A stretch of 64,000 nt of DNA from Gordionus sp. m RMFG-2023 (taxonomy: Eukaryota; Nematomorpha; Gordioida; Chordodea; Parachordodidae). The DNA lies in contig NC_088775.1 in assembly GCF_954871325.1 (NCBI RefSeq), forward strand, positions 481,473 through 545,472, given 5' to 3'. Made by a program: the position numbers and the translations under genes. The notes beneath the pieces are model-generated. The model made no database searches, was not told the origin of the DNA, and was given only the letters and a program-made list of their open reading frames with translations. This document shows, piece after piece, positions 23,241 to 36,613 of the stretch (the first letter of the stretch is position 1; every line of letters starts with the position of its first letter).

Positions 23241-23460
23241 GTAGATACACTCTCCTGCACTGATTATAAAAATGTGATTGAACAATAATAAATAAAATAA
23301 TTATCATTGAAATGAGTACAATATTACCTTATTATGTATTTAAACGTGATACGTGATACGTGATAATTAAACGCCTCTTATCCCTATAATGTTATACACA
23401 CACAAAAGGTAGATTTGCAATTGCGGATGTTTAACGGGACATTCGCATAAAATATATTTT

Positions 23461-25165
<1,705 letters not shown>

Positions 25166-25985
25166 CTCATTATATAAAATTGCATAAGACGCCATCTTCC
25201 GGATTATTATTATGATGTAATTTAAATTACGAATAAAGAAATTTTTTTGTCAATTATAATTATTAACCTTTGATATTAATTTAAAACTATGATACAAAAA
25301 TTTACAATTTATTAAAAATATAAATATTATATAAAAATAAAAATGATAATTTTGTCCACTCGAATAAGAGAATGATCAAAGCAAGCTAGAAAGATTTCTA
25401 ATAAAATTTTTTATACTTTGTCACTTTGTAGCACTTAATGTATCTTTGTTACTGCATCATAGTAATGTTTGTAAAATAAAAACTTAAAATGTTTTTATTT
25501 AATTTTTAATGTTTATAATCAAAATAAAGTAAAAAAAATTGAGAAGTCAGATGCCATTTTTTTAGAAAAATATTTTTGTTGTCATGTGAATTATTTCGAA
25601 GAAATATACTAAGCCCAAAACATATGTCGTGGATTTCCTTATTAAATCAACCAAGATTTCAACTAGAACCAATCATATTTTTTTTTAGAAAATTTTGTAT
25701 ACTATTAACTAAGTGATAAAAAAATATGAAAATTTAACTTTCTTACACCAACTTATTCACTAAAGATATGGAGCTTTTAAAGAGTGATGGTACCTTTTTT
25801 AACAAAACAACACTTGGTTAATTTTTCGAATATCTCAAGAATAAATTAAGTTAGAGCAATAATTTAAATTTTATTGTATAGATGTTAGATCTTTAATATG
25901 ACATCCAAAATAGATGTAATAGAAACTCGAATTTATACGAAAACCGGAAGTACCAAACCGGAAAATAGAAATCTATAGTTGCAAA
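25166..25985 (+). repeat. R repeat, copy 7 (starts at the core)
   Basis: Follows copy 6 directly: core ACGCCATCTTCCGGATTATT at 25190-25209, then GAATAAGAGAATGATCAAAG and the R body to CGGAAAATAGAAATCTATAG. It lacks the AAAG array and proximal modules. Confidence 0.82.
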
Positions 25986-26225
25986 ATTTTCACTTTGTAA
26001 ATAGTCTTGCTGGGGAATTTTTTAAGGGGAAATTGTATTCCATGGATTATTTATTCCGGGGGAATCATTTTCCGGGAAATTACTTCTCGGAGAATATTTT
26101 TCCAGCTGGCAAATTTATTTCCGGGAAACAGTTTTCAAGTGAATTAATTTTTACTGGGAATTATATATATCGAGATGTTTTCTTCGTTGAATTATCTTCT
26201 ATATATTCATTCTTAGTTATAAATA
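25986..26225 (+). repeat. TTCCGGGGAA-type motif cluster
   Basis: A run of short, loosely repeated motifs (GGGGAATTTT, TTCCGGGGGAATCATTTTCC, CCGGGAAATTACTTC, TTTCCGGGAAACAG) at about 20-30 bp spacing. A related cluster lies at 60235-60400, just upstream of R copy 12. Non-coding in my view despite an open 84-codon frame. Confidence 0.7.
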
Positions 26226-26821
26226 ATGAGTGAGAATGGCGAAAGAGATTTTTCCTAGATCTTAAATGATCAAGAATGTATGCCATAGCAAATAAAATGT
26301 TGGGCAGAGATATTGAGAAATTATTCCGAACACCTCTTGGAACTCTGGATAAAGTGAATAGGAGATTTGTGAGCAGGAATTTTAAAAAAATTAAGCTACT
26401 TTATATCTTTCCAAGCTTGTCTTCTAAATGGCATTATTTATATTGTGATAATATAACATGACATTTAAGTTTTTATAATAAGACATATGTCCTATTTTTT
26501 TTTGTTATGAAAATTTAAAAAGTCTAAAAATACTGACCATATATCATTTATTAACCCTTCATAGCCTAGGTGGCACTATGCAGATTTCTGTCATTTAAAT
26601 AGGTGTTTACGTGGAAATTTTAGTATAATATTTTTAGGGAAATTAAATTTAATGTCAAAATTAATTTTGATTAAATTTGGCAGTTCATGAGTTATAATAG
26701 GTTTTATACATCATTTTTATTAATAAATAATTATCTTTTTTTAGAATATCATATTGTGACAATAAAATAATTTGTCACTTTTTTGAACCGTCACAAAATT
26801 CTAAAATAGCAACAAAATCTT

Positions 26822-27524
26822 AAGAAAGAAAGAAAGTAAGTAAGTAATCCAGAGTCATAAATAATTATTAATGGGTCTTTGCCTAATTTTAACTCTAAAA
26901 TATACCACCTCTCCCATGCCTAGCATCGATAAATTTAAGAAAATCTCATTATAAACTATCCTTAAATCATATTAGAGAGACTAACTGTAGTTATTCAATT
27001 TTTCCTTTTTTTTATTAATTTTTATATATGGTTATGTACTTATTTTTTTGAATATTATAATTAGTTATTATTGTGGAGTTTACTCATATTTTTATAAATA
27101 ATAAATTTTTTTTTATATTTTGAATATTAGAAATAGTTATTATTATGTTATAATTTTAGTTGGGCATTATTAGTATATGTTTAAATTATTAATTTCGTTC
27201 GCCATTCAAATTTGTAATTTGAATATTAAAAAGAAAAAAGATATATAAATACGAAGAAAAACAATTATTGAAAACACACAATATTTTTATTATACACACA
27301 ATATTTTTATTATACACACAATAAATTTTATTTTTCACCCAACAATTATTTTAATTCATCCAATAATTATTTCAATTATTCACCAATTATTATTTCAAGA
27401 CAAAAATAAAGGTTTTGATTATATAAATTTTAATAATTAATCTTTCTTTTTTTTTTATAATAATAAAACGTCAAAATCCAACAACACGGATAAGAGAATG
27501 ATCAAAGCAAGCTAGAAAGGATTT
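26822..27524 (+). repeat. R repeat, copy 8, proximal part
   Basis: A decayed AAAG/TAAG array (26822-26846) is followed by CAGAGTCATAAATAATTATT, GCCTAGCATCGATAAATTT and ATTATAAACTATCC. An unrelated AT-rich stretch replaces the core. GATAAGAGAATGATCAAAGC resumes at 27489, and LTR-B splits the copy at 27524. Confidence 0.8.
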
Positions 27525-27756
27525 TGTTATATATTCAAATTTGTACTGTTATTTCATTTTTACTTTTTGACTTACAATTCAATTTTGTATAATCTAATTT
27601 TTATAACTTTACCTATTATTACTTTTGTTTTTCCTTTTGATTATATGTATTCTAATTTATATTTTTTAGATAATATATATATAGTGTGTACGAAATATAA
27701 GAACAACAATAAAAATATATTTTTTTTATACTCTCCTAAATATCTATTTCTCTTCA
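27525..27756 (+). repeat. LTR-B 5' LTR
   Basis: Starts TGTTATATATTCAAATTTG and ends TTTCTCTTCA. Differs from 31234-31466 by a modest number of changes. A small hairpin (TTGCCTCGGTATGAGGTTGG) lies right after it. Confidence 0.92.
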
Positions 27757-28128
27757 TGTTGCCTCGGTATGAGGTTGGCAAAAAAGACTCGCCACCACAT
27801 AAATTTTTTTTAGGAATTTTTGATTAAAAAAATTTTTTTCTCTTCGAAATATAAATATGAATAATAAATAAAAAAAATTATAAAACGAAACAAATAAATT
27901 CTATATAAAGAAGGGAAAAAAAAGGTAAAAATCATTTTAAAGTTATTCCTATTATGTTTTCATTCAAACTTATTAATATTCCTTGGAAAATATCTATTTA
28001 TGATATACTTTTTGAATTAACCTACAATTGCGATGTACATTATTCAAGAATACTTGGCAGTGATGATGTCTTGAACAACTAAATGGGAAGTTTTACGTGT
28101 ATAATGACTCGGAGTTTATTCAACTCCA

Positions 28129-29230
28129 TTGTATTTTTGTAAAAATATAAAGTGTTTTCTAAATATGGATACTAAACCAGAATTAATATATAAAATTCCA
28201 AAATTGGTTGGACCATTTACTGAGATTTACTTAGACAGAATATTAATTTTTTCGACCAGTACATTACCAGACTCTATTAAAATAAATACTTTACTTAATA
28301 ATTTATCTGATGATGTGTTTGATAATATTAAATCAATTTGCTCCGATACCGACATATTAGATATTAAGATAGTGACTAAAAAGTTAACTTACCTTTTACC
28401 TGTACAAGATAAAAACATTTTAATAAACAAATTTAACTTATTACAGCAGAACTATGATAAATCAGATATTGATAATATAAGTTATATGAATAACGATAAA
28501 AAGTCTGATAAAGATAAAAACTTTAACAATAGAAATAGAAATGACAATAATAATTATTTTAGACCTGATAATAATTTTAGAAATAATTTTATAAATAATT
28601 ATGATAATAGAGATAATTATAGGAATAGAGATAGGAATTATAACAATAATTTTAGATACTATGATAGGAATTACGGTAATAATAATTCGAGATACCAAGA
28701 TAATTATAATAACTAAAACTACAACAACTATCGCTACAACAATAATAATCAATCTAATTATGGTAGAAATAATACATGGCATGAGAATAATCAAAGAAAA
28801 CAGATCCAATACGGTGACGGAAATCGTAACATTTACCAATCTTATAACAACAACTCAAATAATTAGAAAGGTAGCGACAATAATCAGAGAAAGCCAATAC
28901 AATATAACAACAATTCAAATAATTATAGAGGTAGCGATAATAATAATAGAAAGCAAATACAATACAACAATAACGATTACAATATGAATATTGAAGAAAT
29001 TATTGAAGAGAAAGTCGACTCTACAAAGATCAAAGATGATAACGATTTCAATGTATTAAACTTATCTAGGGACATGCTTAATAATAAAGATAATGCATTT
29101 ATGACTACTTTAAAAGTGAAAGATATTGTTACAACTATGCAAGTCGACACAGGTTTCAAACATACTATCATACCTAATGGTCTGGCTAAAAATCTTGGTA
29201 TTAGAGATGTTAAGAAATCCGAGTTACCAT
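28129..29230 (+). pseudogene. Gag-retropepsin polyprotein remnant of LTR-B
   Basis: One reading frame broken by two stops (TAA 28714-28716, TAG 28864-28866). A likely start is the ATG at 28165 (MDTKPELIYKIPKLVG), with an in-frame ATG 12 codons earlier. The first 110 residues look like the helical Gag capsid. Then comes a long Asn/Arg/Tyr-rich tract with 20-residue repeats of the type YNNNSNNYRGSDNNNRKQIQ and no zinc knuckle. A retropepsin follows from about 29090 with VDTG (Asp codon 29146-29148) and SDNG replaced by FKHTIIP. Homology stops where the inverted duplication begins at 29232. Confidence 0.78.
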
Positions 29231-29363
29231 TGTCGACTTGCATAGTTGTAACAATATCATTCACTTTTAAAGTAGTCATAAATGCATTATCTTTATCATT
29301 AAGCATGTCCCCAGATAAGTTGTTAACATTGAAATCGTTATCATCTTTGTTCTTTGTAGAGTA
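29018..29363. repeat. Fold-back duplication of protease sequence in LTR-B
   Basis: Arm 29018-29148 is repeated inverted at 29232-29363 with an 83-bp spacer. The shared sequence includes GTCGACTTGCATAGTTGTAA and its complement. Divergence between the arms is low. The right arm joins directly to RNase H coding, so the event replaced the reverse transcriptase. Confidence 0.9.
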
Positions 29364-29876
29364 ATTATTACTGACCATAAACCTCTAGTTCACATCTTTA
29401 CCAAGGGTCTTAAGGATAATAGTACCATGTCCTTAAGACTCCAGAAGTGGAATATAACATTAGGAGGATATGATTTTAACATAAAGTATAAAGCCGGAAA
29501 ATATAATGTTGTTCCTGATTGTCTCTCGAGATTACCACAAGAATGTCATGATGAAGCTGATGAAAATATCACTGTAATAAATGAATATGGGGATTTACCT
29601 ATTAATTTTAATCAAATTCGTGATGAAACTTTGAAAGATATTGAATTAAAACAAGTCATAAATGATATTAAGAACAACAGGCCTATAATGAATAATATTT
29701 ATAAAAACATTGATTTGGAATTAAGTATAATTAATGATTGTCTTTACAAAAGCAACAGAATCATAATTCCGTCTTCTATGAGAAAAAATGTACTGCAGTC
29801 ATTACATGAAGGTCAATTGGGAGCAGGAAAAATTAAATGCCAAAGATTACATGTGGTGGCCTGGTATAAACAATGA
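29361..29876 (+). pseudogene. LTR-B RNase H C-terminal part and integrase zinc-domain start
   Basis: Open frame from the duplication junction: ITDHKPLVHIF is the RNase H end block, then LRLQKWNITLGGYDFNIKYK and NVVPDCLSRLP, the standard end of gypsy RNase H. SLHEGQLGAGKIK near the end is the start of the integrase HHCC zinc domain. A frameshift around 29840-29870 passes the reading to the next frame. Confidence 0.85.
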
Positions 29877-29988
29877 CATAGTAATGGAAGTGAAAAGTTG
29901 TGACGATTGTAACATATATCATGATAATCCTATAAAGATACAAAACCATGGGTTTCGGCTACCAAACCGTTTGAAAGGATACACATAG
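29788..29988 (+). pseudogene. LTR-B integrase HHCC zinc domain
   Basis: After the shift the frame gives YMWWPGINNDIVMEVKSCDD, with the paired cysteines of the HHCC finger at CDDC, and ends at TAG 29986-29988. The next frame continues with IDYVGPFF, the normal link to the integrase core. Confidence 0.82.
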
Positions 29989-30020
29989 ATTATGTGGGTC
30001 CGTTCTTCACAAGAAATTAG

Positions 30021-30422
30021 TTGATTATAGTCGATGCTTACAGCAAATTTTCAATTATTATTCCTGTTAAAAATATTACGACTAATGTTACTTTAAAAGA
30101 AATTTTTAAAACTATTTCGCTATATGGAATACCTGAAACTATAGTTACTAATAACGGCACTAGCTTTATGAGTAATGATTTTGAAAAATTTTGCAACAAT
30201 TATGGTATCATACATTTGCTCACATCTGCTTATCACCAGCAATCCAATGGCCAGGTAGAACCCATGGTGAGTACGTTCAAAACACATATGAAAAGGCATA
30301 TCAAAAGTGACTTAGACATCGCACTTGTAAAGCTTTTATTTAATTACAGAAATACGCGTAATGATACTTCAGGAGTTACACCATTTCAGAGAATGTTTAA
30401 TCGAGATATTAGAATTAAATAG
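30021..30422 (+). pseudogene. LTR-B integrase catalytic core
   Basis: 133 open codons: VDAYSKFSIIIPVK (first Asp), TIVTNNGTSF, where the usual second catalytic Asp is Asn, and HQQSNGQVEP with the Glu. The loss of the middle acidic residue should inactivate strand transfer. It ends in TAG at 30420-30422, and the C-terminal domain follows in another frame. Confidence 0.88.
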
Positions 30423-30434
30423 GACTCAAAACCA

Positions 30435-30623
30435 TTGGAGGAGAAGGAGAATAAAATAAACGTTACTTTACCACGAAATAGAACCTTTAACGTAGGAGAT
30501 TTTGCTTGGTACAAAGTACAAGCTGATGATAAATGGTGCAAATGCATGATCACACATAAAGAAAGTGACATGATGTTCCAAATTAAGACAGAGAAAGGTA
30601 TTTTGAGGAGACATTTAGATTAA
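30435..30623 (+). pseudogene. LTR-B integrase C-terminal domain
   Basis: 62 residues with FNVGDFAWYKVQ, DDKWCKCMITH and GILRRHLD, matching the small beta-barrel that ends many Ty3/gypsy integrases. It closes the pol frame with TAA. About 600 bp of non-coding DNA lead to the polypurine tract. Confidence 0.75.
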
Positions 30624-31233
30624 ATAAGAATTAGAAACTGTTTTAACACACTTATTAATTATGACTCTAAGGATTCTTTTAAGGAGGGAAGTGTGGACAA
30701 AAATATAAAAATTAATGATAATAACGATATAACACCTATTTCTAGACCTGTGCGAATTAAACAAAAACCTATTTATTTAAAAGACTACATAACTTAAAAT
30801 ATATAATAAATATTAAAATGCATAAACTAAATATTAAAAGGCGTACACTAAAACGCAAAAAATGAAAACGCTGAAAATATTATATAACAATATTATTGAT
30901 TTATCATTCTCCGTTTATTCTTATATCCAATTTGATGAACTATTATTTCTCATTAATCACAACTTACTGGATGATAATAACAATTTTGAAAAATGATAAT
31001 AATAACAATTGAGTATTACAAGCAAGCTATATGGCAAAATCTTGATTTATAAAGACAACTTACGATAAGGACATCAAGCTTACGATTTAAACAAACCAAC
31101 GTGCAAAATCGATTTAAATAAACCAACAATTGGGACAAGCCAACGATATGATGACTTGTGAAACAACTTGATGAACAAACTAACTACAATAACATAATTA
31201 AACTTATGTGAAGGCTTTTTAGAAGAAGGAGAA

Positions 31234-31466
31234 TGTTATATTTTCAAATTTGTACTGTTATTTCATTTTTACTTTTTGACTTACAATTCAATTTTGTATG
31301 ATCGAATTTTTATAACTTTACCTATTATTACTTTTGTTTTTCGTTTTGATTATATGTATTCTAATTTATATTTTTTAGATAATATATAATACAGTGTGTA
31401 CGAATATAAGAAACAACAATAAAAATATATTTTTTTTATACTCTCCTAAATATCGTTTTCTCTTCA
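31234..31466 (+). repeat. LTR-B 3' LTR
   Basis: Starts TGTTATATTTTCAAATTTG and ends TTTCTCTTCA. TSD GATTT follows at 31467-31471, and R copy 8 resumes. Confidence 0.92.
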
Positions 31467-31471
31467 GATTT

Positions 31472-32500
31472 GTAATAAAATATGTATTATTGTCACTTTT
31501 TCACACCTACTTTATCCTGGGTTCACGGTACCAATTGTTATGACTTATAAAATAAGAACATAAAATGTTTTTATTTAATTTTTAAGTTTTATAATCAAAA
31601 TAAAGCGAAAAATTTGAAAAGTCAAATTCCATTTTTTTTTGAAATATTCTTGTTGTCAAGTGAATTATTTCGAAGAAATAAAGCTAAGCCAAAACATATG
31701 TAGTGAATTTCCATATCAAATTAACGAAGGTTTCGACCAGAACATAGCAGAAATTTTCTTAAATTACATGAAAATTTAATTTTCTTACAGCACTTACTCG
31801 TTAAAGAAATGGGGTACATTTTTTTGACAAAACGCCACTTAGTTAATTTTTCGAATCTCTCATGAATAAATTAAGTTAGAGCGATAATTAAAATTTTATT
31901 TATAAAGATGTTAGATCTTTAATATGACATCTAAAATTAATATAACGGCAAATCGATTAATACGTAATACCGGAAATGCAAAACCGGAAATGGACATAGA
32001 AATCTGTCATTGCGTACCAGACTGTTTTCATATTTGTACAAATTCCTAGACTGGGATTGAAAGTGAATCCAGTAGTTATGACCCTATATATGGCTATAAT
32101 TGATCAAATTTAACATAATTATCATCATATTTAAATTTAATGGATTATAGTAATTAAAGCAAATTATGTCTAAATGAAAGGCCCTTACTTTATTATATAA
32201 AAAAGTTATTTGAGAGCTATTAGGTGCCGGGCGGCAACATGGTTTATTATACATTTTTGGTTAATTTTTTTTTTTTTAAATTACCTTAAATATAATTCAA
32301 AACATATTTGTAACTTTATTTAGCTAAATAATTTCTTATAATTACATGGTAACACAATCTAAAATTTATAGTATTCTATAAAAATATTTTTTAATATATC
32401 ATATATATTAAATCACTATAAGAATTTGAATAAATTTTCATTTTTCATTTTATTCTCTCATAGAGGAAAAATAATTAAATTTTGTATACCATAAAATTGT
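31472..32500 (+). repeat. R repeat, copy 8, distal part
   Basis: Resumes after LTR-B with GTAATAAAATATGTATTATT, TATCCTGGGTTCACGGTACC, the full body (ATATGTAGTGAATTTCC, TACCGGAAATGCAAAACCGG, TTCCTAGACTGGGATTGAAA) and the distal end (AAATTACATGGTAACACAAT region). With 26822-27524 it forms one original copy. Confidence 0.85.
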
Positions 32501-32504
32501 TTTG

Positions 32505-32605
32505 CGTATCGTTGCTCCCAATTATTGCCGCTCTGAGTTGACTCTGCGCCGAAATGACACCGTGCCGAATTGTCGTGCGTCGAATTTTCATCGCTGAGTT
32601 GACCA
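32505..32605. repeat. GC-rich GCGCCGAATTG-type short repeats
   Basis: Several loosely repeated units: TGACTCTGCGCCGAAATGAC, ACCGTGCCGAATTGTCG, TGCGTCGAATTTTC. A relative lies at 11618-11690. Such clusters are seen at ends of some DNA transposons, but no element is recognised here. Confidence 0.55.
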
Positions 32606-33532
32606 AAAACCCATAGAAAAATGGAGAAATTTGATCAGCAAATTTATAAAACTAATTCTGACGCATATATAAATATTCTTTAGGGTCACGGAAAGCTTTT
32701 TTTTCTATTGATTTTAAAGTGAAGGACTCATGCTCAAAACTGCCAAGTGTCATTGATCACGTGAACTAAGTGGACAATGAGTATTTATTTCATTTACTAT
32801 TTTCAATTAAAGAAATTGAATTTTGATGAGTGTTTGATATTTCTCCCAGAGTATAAGACCAAAGCGGCCCTATTTGTCGTCCAAGGATTAACTCATAGAA
32901 GGAACATGAGATTAACTTATAGAAGCAACATGAGATTTTGTCTCTATTAAAGGTGGCGCTATACCTAAGATGGAGGTCCTGAATATTTGCAGTGGGGCAG
33001 GTTATCGCCTTTTTTTTAAAATATAATAATAAAGTTTAAAAAATTTATAGAGTAATAGAATGAGACATTTTAAAAAAATATATAAAAGATAAGAAGACAG
33101 TAATTGAGTTCCCAGGAAACCTAAATAATTGTCTTAGACCGTAGCTATTTAGACTGAGTAGATTCTTAGAAAAGGATTCATGAGCCCCAATATCAATATA
33201 ACTAGTAACTGCAACTAGTTATGTTTCAAAAGTAAATTTAACAACACTACTTTTGATTGATATCCGTCGATTCAAAAATTTTAACTAAGTTCTAGAAAAA
33301 AAGGATATGTCTTTGAAAAATTAAATTTATCGTCTGCCTTTTTATTTACTTTAAAATATTCCATTTTAAGTTATAAGTAAGTAACCTGGTTTTTCTTCCA
33401 TTTTATATAATATTACAACATGATGAATAATTTTCGTTTTAGTAACTTTAGCAACACTAATCTTTAATATTAAAATAACATCTATATTACCTTTATATAA
33501 AAACAAACGATTTTCATTTTTGGGTTCAAGGT

Positions 33533-33545
33533 GGGGGGGGGGGGG
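33533..33545. repeat. Poly-G run (13 G)
   Basis: Thirteen consecutive G in AT-rich DNA, next to a tRNA-like SINE head on the minus strand. Confidence 0.95.
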
Positions 33546-33559
33546 TGTAACTAGTTATA

Positions 33560-33632
33560 TTTTTATACCAGGATCGAACCTGGGACCTTCGATTTCCAAG
33601 CATGCGTCATACACCCACTGGGTCATCAATGA
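33560..33632 (-). other. tRNA-like SINE head (minus strand)
   Basis: Minus strand reads GACCCAGTGGGTGTATGACG (A-box-like) and, about 30 nt on, CCCAGGTTCGATCCTGG, a B box inside a paired T-arm-like stem. There is no convincing cloverleaf acceptor stem, so it is a SINE-like relic and not a tRNA gene. The downstream part runs into the poly-C/G run. Confidence 0.6.
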
Positions 33633-33639
33633 ATATTAA

Positions 33640-34240
33640 TAATTTAAAAAAAATTTTATAAGGAAATATATTCAATAATTTCTTAAGGTTTTTAAATTTT
33701 ATTTTGAGTTTTCGTTATCGAAATTTCTGGAAAAATTTATTCGGCCAATATTTTTTTGGAGGGTGAATTTATTTCCGGAAATTATTCCAACGCGATCTAT
33801 TTCCGGGACAATTTTTATCTCGATTTTTACCCCCTAACCCCTTTTTTATTATTATTATAAAAAGCCAAAAAAATAAAATAAAAGTGCATAAGACTCCATC
33901 TTCTGGATTGTGATTTTATTTAAATTATATATAAAGATATGAATTTACTGAACAATATAATTATTTACCTTTTGAATTTATTTAAAAAATTATACAAAAT
34001 ATTATCCTATTTATTTAAAAATTATTAAATTATTAATAAAATACAGCTGATAATTTAGTCCACTTGGATAAGAGAATGATCAAAGCAAGTAAGAAAGGAT
34101 TTATATTAAAATATATATATTATCACTTTTTTCGCACCTAACTTTATCCTGGTTTCGGCACCATTGTTGCAATTCCGTAAAATAAAAACGTAAAATGTTT
34201 TTATTTAATTTTTAAGTTTTATATAATCTAAATAAACGTT
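33640..34240 (+). repeat. R repeat, copy 9
   Basis: TTTCTGGAAAAATTTATT, ATCTATTTCCGGGACAATTT, a diverged core (AGACTCCATCTTCTGGATTG, 33891-33910), GATAAGAGAATGATCAAAGC and TATCCTGGTTTCGGCACC. It ends near 34240. Confidence 0.82.
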
Positions 34241-34504
34241 TTTAAAAAAAGTTAATAAAAAATTATGCAAAAATTTAACATTCATTTCATTCATTCATTC
34301 ATTCATTACCACGTCAGAAATTGCGCAAGTGCAAATTTCATCACCCACCAGGAGTTGTAGCGTGCGCCATGTATATTCACTAGAAATATAGATCCTATAC
34401 AAGATGTAAACCCGTTTTATTATAGTGGACGGTACGGTACCACTATGTAGTCAGCTGGCATAGTAAAGAAGATAGGAGTAAAATATAGAAATTAATAATT
34501 TAGG

Positions 34505-35490
34505 TCACGTCATAAACAATGATCAAAAGTCAATCAAAACAAAACTAAGAAGGCTTATTAATAATAAAATATTTTTAAGCTTTGGCAAAAGATAAAAATT
34601 ATTATTAAATTTCTTTTATTGATGGCAAATGTGTTATTTTTATTTATTTTTCGAACATAATATTTTTTGACTTGTCACTTTTTTCACACATTCGTTATCT
34701 TGAAAGGCACGGCCCAAAGATATATATAATATCTAGACTGACGATTCATTCATTAAAATGCATTTTTAAGCGTCGTTAAAAGCAAATCAGCTGGAGTCGC
34801 CATTTTGGTACACATATAGTTATTATTCTCATGTTAAAAACTACTATTAAATTGATGACTTGCTTCCTTATTATCTCGATGATCCGGTAATTCATTATGA
34901 TTGCATCAGATATAGGAATAAATTAGGCTCTCGTTTAAAATTTTTAATAATGATGAGTGTAACCAAGATGGCGTCTCCAGCTGATTTGCATCGATGTCAC
35001 TTTTAATGAATGAATCGTCAGTCTGGGTATTATATATGTCATTGGCACGGCCCCTATTTTACATAAGTAAAAAATAAAAAATAAATGTTTTTATTTAAAC
35101 TTTTAAGTTTATAATCAAATAAAGGTAAAAAAAGGTGAATATAAAAATAATTTAAGCTTTCAGAAAATTTTATAAAATTTTTGGTAAGTATATACTTATC
35201 AAGTAAGAAAGAAATAAATTGAAAATTATACTTCGCTTACACCAAACTTACACGCTAAAGATATGGGGGCGTTTAAAGAAGCGGAAAAAATGGTACATTT
35301 TTTTTTGACAAATCGCCACTTCGTTAATTTTTTAAAATATTTCAAAAATAAAATCAGTTAGAGAGCGATAATTTAAATTTTATAATATAGCTAAATATTA
35401 GATCTCTTTAATAATGAATCTTCTATTAATGTAATCAAAACTCGATTAATATCAAATACCGGAAGTACCAAACTTAAAATTTTCACGTGG
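34505..35490 (+). repeat. R repeat, copy 10, split by a Mutator-like MITE
   Basis: Left part 34505-34705 (AACAATGATCAAAAGTC, TTCACACATTCGTTATC), then the MITE, then right part 35054-35490 with the R body (TAAAGATATGGGGGCG, GAAGCGGAAAAAATGG, TACCGGAAGTACC). Confidence 0.78.
34716..35043. mobile_element. Mutator-like MITE, copy 1
   Basis: A 328-bp non-coding element with long TIRs of about 90 bp. Both ends carry GACTGACGATTCATTCATT (or complement), CAGCTGGAG and a CGCCATYTTGGT block. A perfect 10-bp duplication GGCACGGCCC flanks it (34706-34715, 35044-35053). The 9-10-bp TSD and long TIRs fit Mutator-like elements. It has no transposase. Confidence 0.85.
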
Positions 35491-36313
35491 GCGCCAAAAA
35501 AACTTGAATAGAAATTTGTAGAGATAATCATGGTTCCTTTTTGGGAACTCAATTATATAATTACAATATAGTTTGTTTTTTTAAAAAAAATTTTCATAGT
35601 AACGTTTAAAAGGTATGAAAGTTAAAAATAAATGTAACGATTAGGTATCGCAGAGGTCTGAGGTTACCTCACCCAAGAATTTAGGGTCATTTTTTTCACC
35701 TATGTTATGAAGGGTTAAAATTAAACATAAATATTTTAATAATTGTAGAATGACATAATTTACACACTATATTATATTCGAATTTAATAAAAACAAAAGA
35801 AAAATATATTTCATCAAGAATCGAATAAATATCAATGAATGGATTAATAATATATTCCTAATTCCACAATCAGTAAAACATATGATTGACATTTTTTAAA
35901 TATAATATAATATTGCATCTAAGTATGCATATATTATTAATATCTACAACATGTCCACCCCCTAAAAGGCCAAGGACAATTTACAAAATAAACACATTAA
36001 AAATTTATCACATACAAATTTTTTTCATTAATCATCTTGTTTCAACAATTTTATTTTCCTCCATTTCTGTGTACCTAAATTCTTCCCCATCTTTAGTTTG
36101 GCCTTTAATTATAGATTGATCCCTAGATTCATTGGCTGGATCCAGATCACATTTTCTTATAGATTTTTCATAGGTTTCACCTAATTGATGGCTTGATTGT
36201 CGCATATTCCCTTGATAAGTCCTGGGTAGCCAGACTCGATTGCCTTAGTACTTAATCCGGGAATCTAATTCATTCCTCTTATTATAAATGAATCAGTCCC
36301 AATTTTTCTCTTT
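35491..36313. other. Gene-free interval
   Basis: AT-rich; GGTATCGCAGAGGTCTGAGG near 35645 and a patch near 36100-36270 of more even composition are unassigned. No domain recognised. Confidence 0.5.
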
Positions 36314-36613
36314 TTATTCATTATAATTACTGGAGCAACTAGGTTGACTTTCACTATCTTCCTCACGGTAAAATTGGGATGTACACATTTTTTTTTTCAT
36401 AGCAAATATGCTGCATTCGGCCAGCAAGTGGTCAGTCTCTTGACATCGAAAGCACTTTCTTCCAGTATTAGATGTTTTCTTTTTCCTCTCGAAATCTTTC
36501 ACTGATTTCGGAATCGCACTAATCTTAATGTAACACTCTCCACGATCAATCAGTGGAAGTTCCTTAGTGTTCATTAAATTAACTTTTAAGAAAAATTTTT
36601 TTTTAAAACACAT
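36314..36613 (-). pseudogene. Gag fragment with CCHC zinc knuckle
   Basis: A 99-residue frame with one retroviral-type zinc knuckle, CFRCQETDHLLAEC (C54, C57, H62, C67), and basic residues before it, the usual nucleic-acid-binding end of a retrotransposon Gag. No capsid, protease or LTR is visible beside it. It could instead be a small host CCHC protein or a non-LTR ORF1 fragment. The N-terminal Lys/Phe-rich start is unlikely to be native. Confidence 0.5.

Larger units (their letters stand above)
27525..31466 (+). mobile_element. LTR retrotransposon LTR-B (Ty3/gypsy), internally deleted
   Basis: A 3942-bp element with LTRs of 232 and 233 bp, TSD GATTT (27520-27524 and 31467-31471) and a polypurine tract AGAAGAAGGAGAA right before the 3' LTR. 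Domains in order are Gag, retropepsin, RNase H C-terminal part, integrase and an integrase C-terminal domain, the Ty3/gypsy order. The whole reverse transcriptase is missing and replaced by an inverted duplication of protease sequence. No clear TGG primer site follows the 5' LTR. Confidence 0.9.

Noticed and set aside
27299-27345. Possible CRISPR-like spaced repeats (ACACACAATATTTTTATTAT)
   Set aside because: Simple tandem duplication without unique spacers, in eukaryotic DNA with no cas genes.
33560-33632. Functional tRNA gene
   Set aside because: B-box and A-box resemblance but no acceptor stem or full cloverleaf. Treated as a SINE-like head.
36314-36613. A host CCHC-type zinc-finger gene
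   Set aside because: Single knuckle, no exon structure or conserved neighbours. A retrotransposon Gag relic is likelier, but this is not certain.
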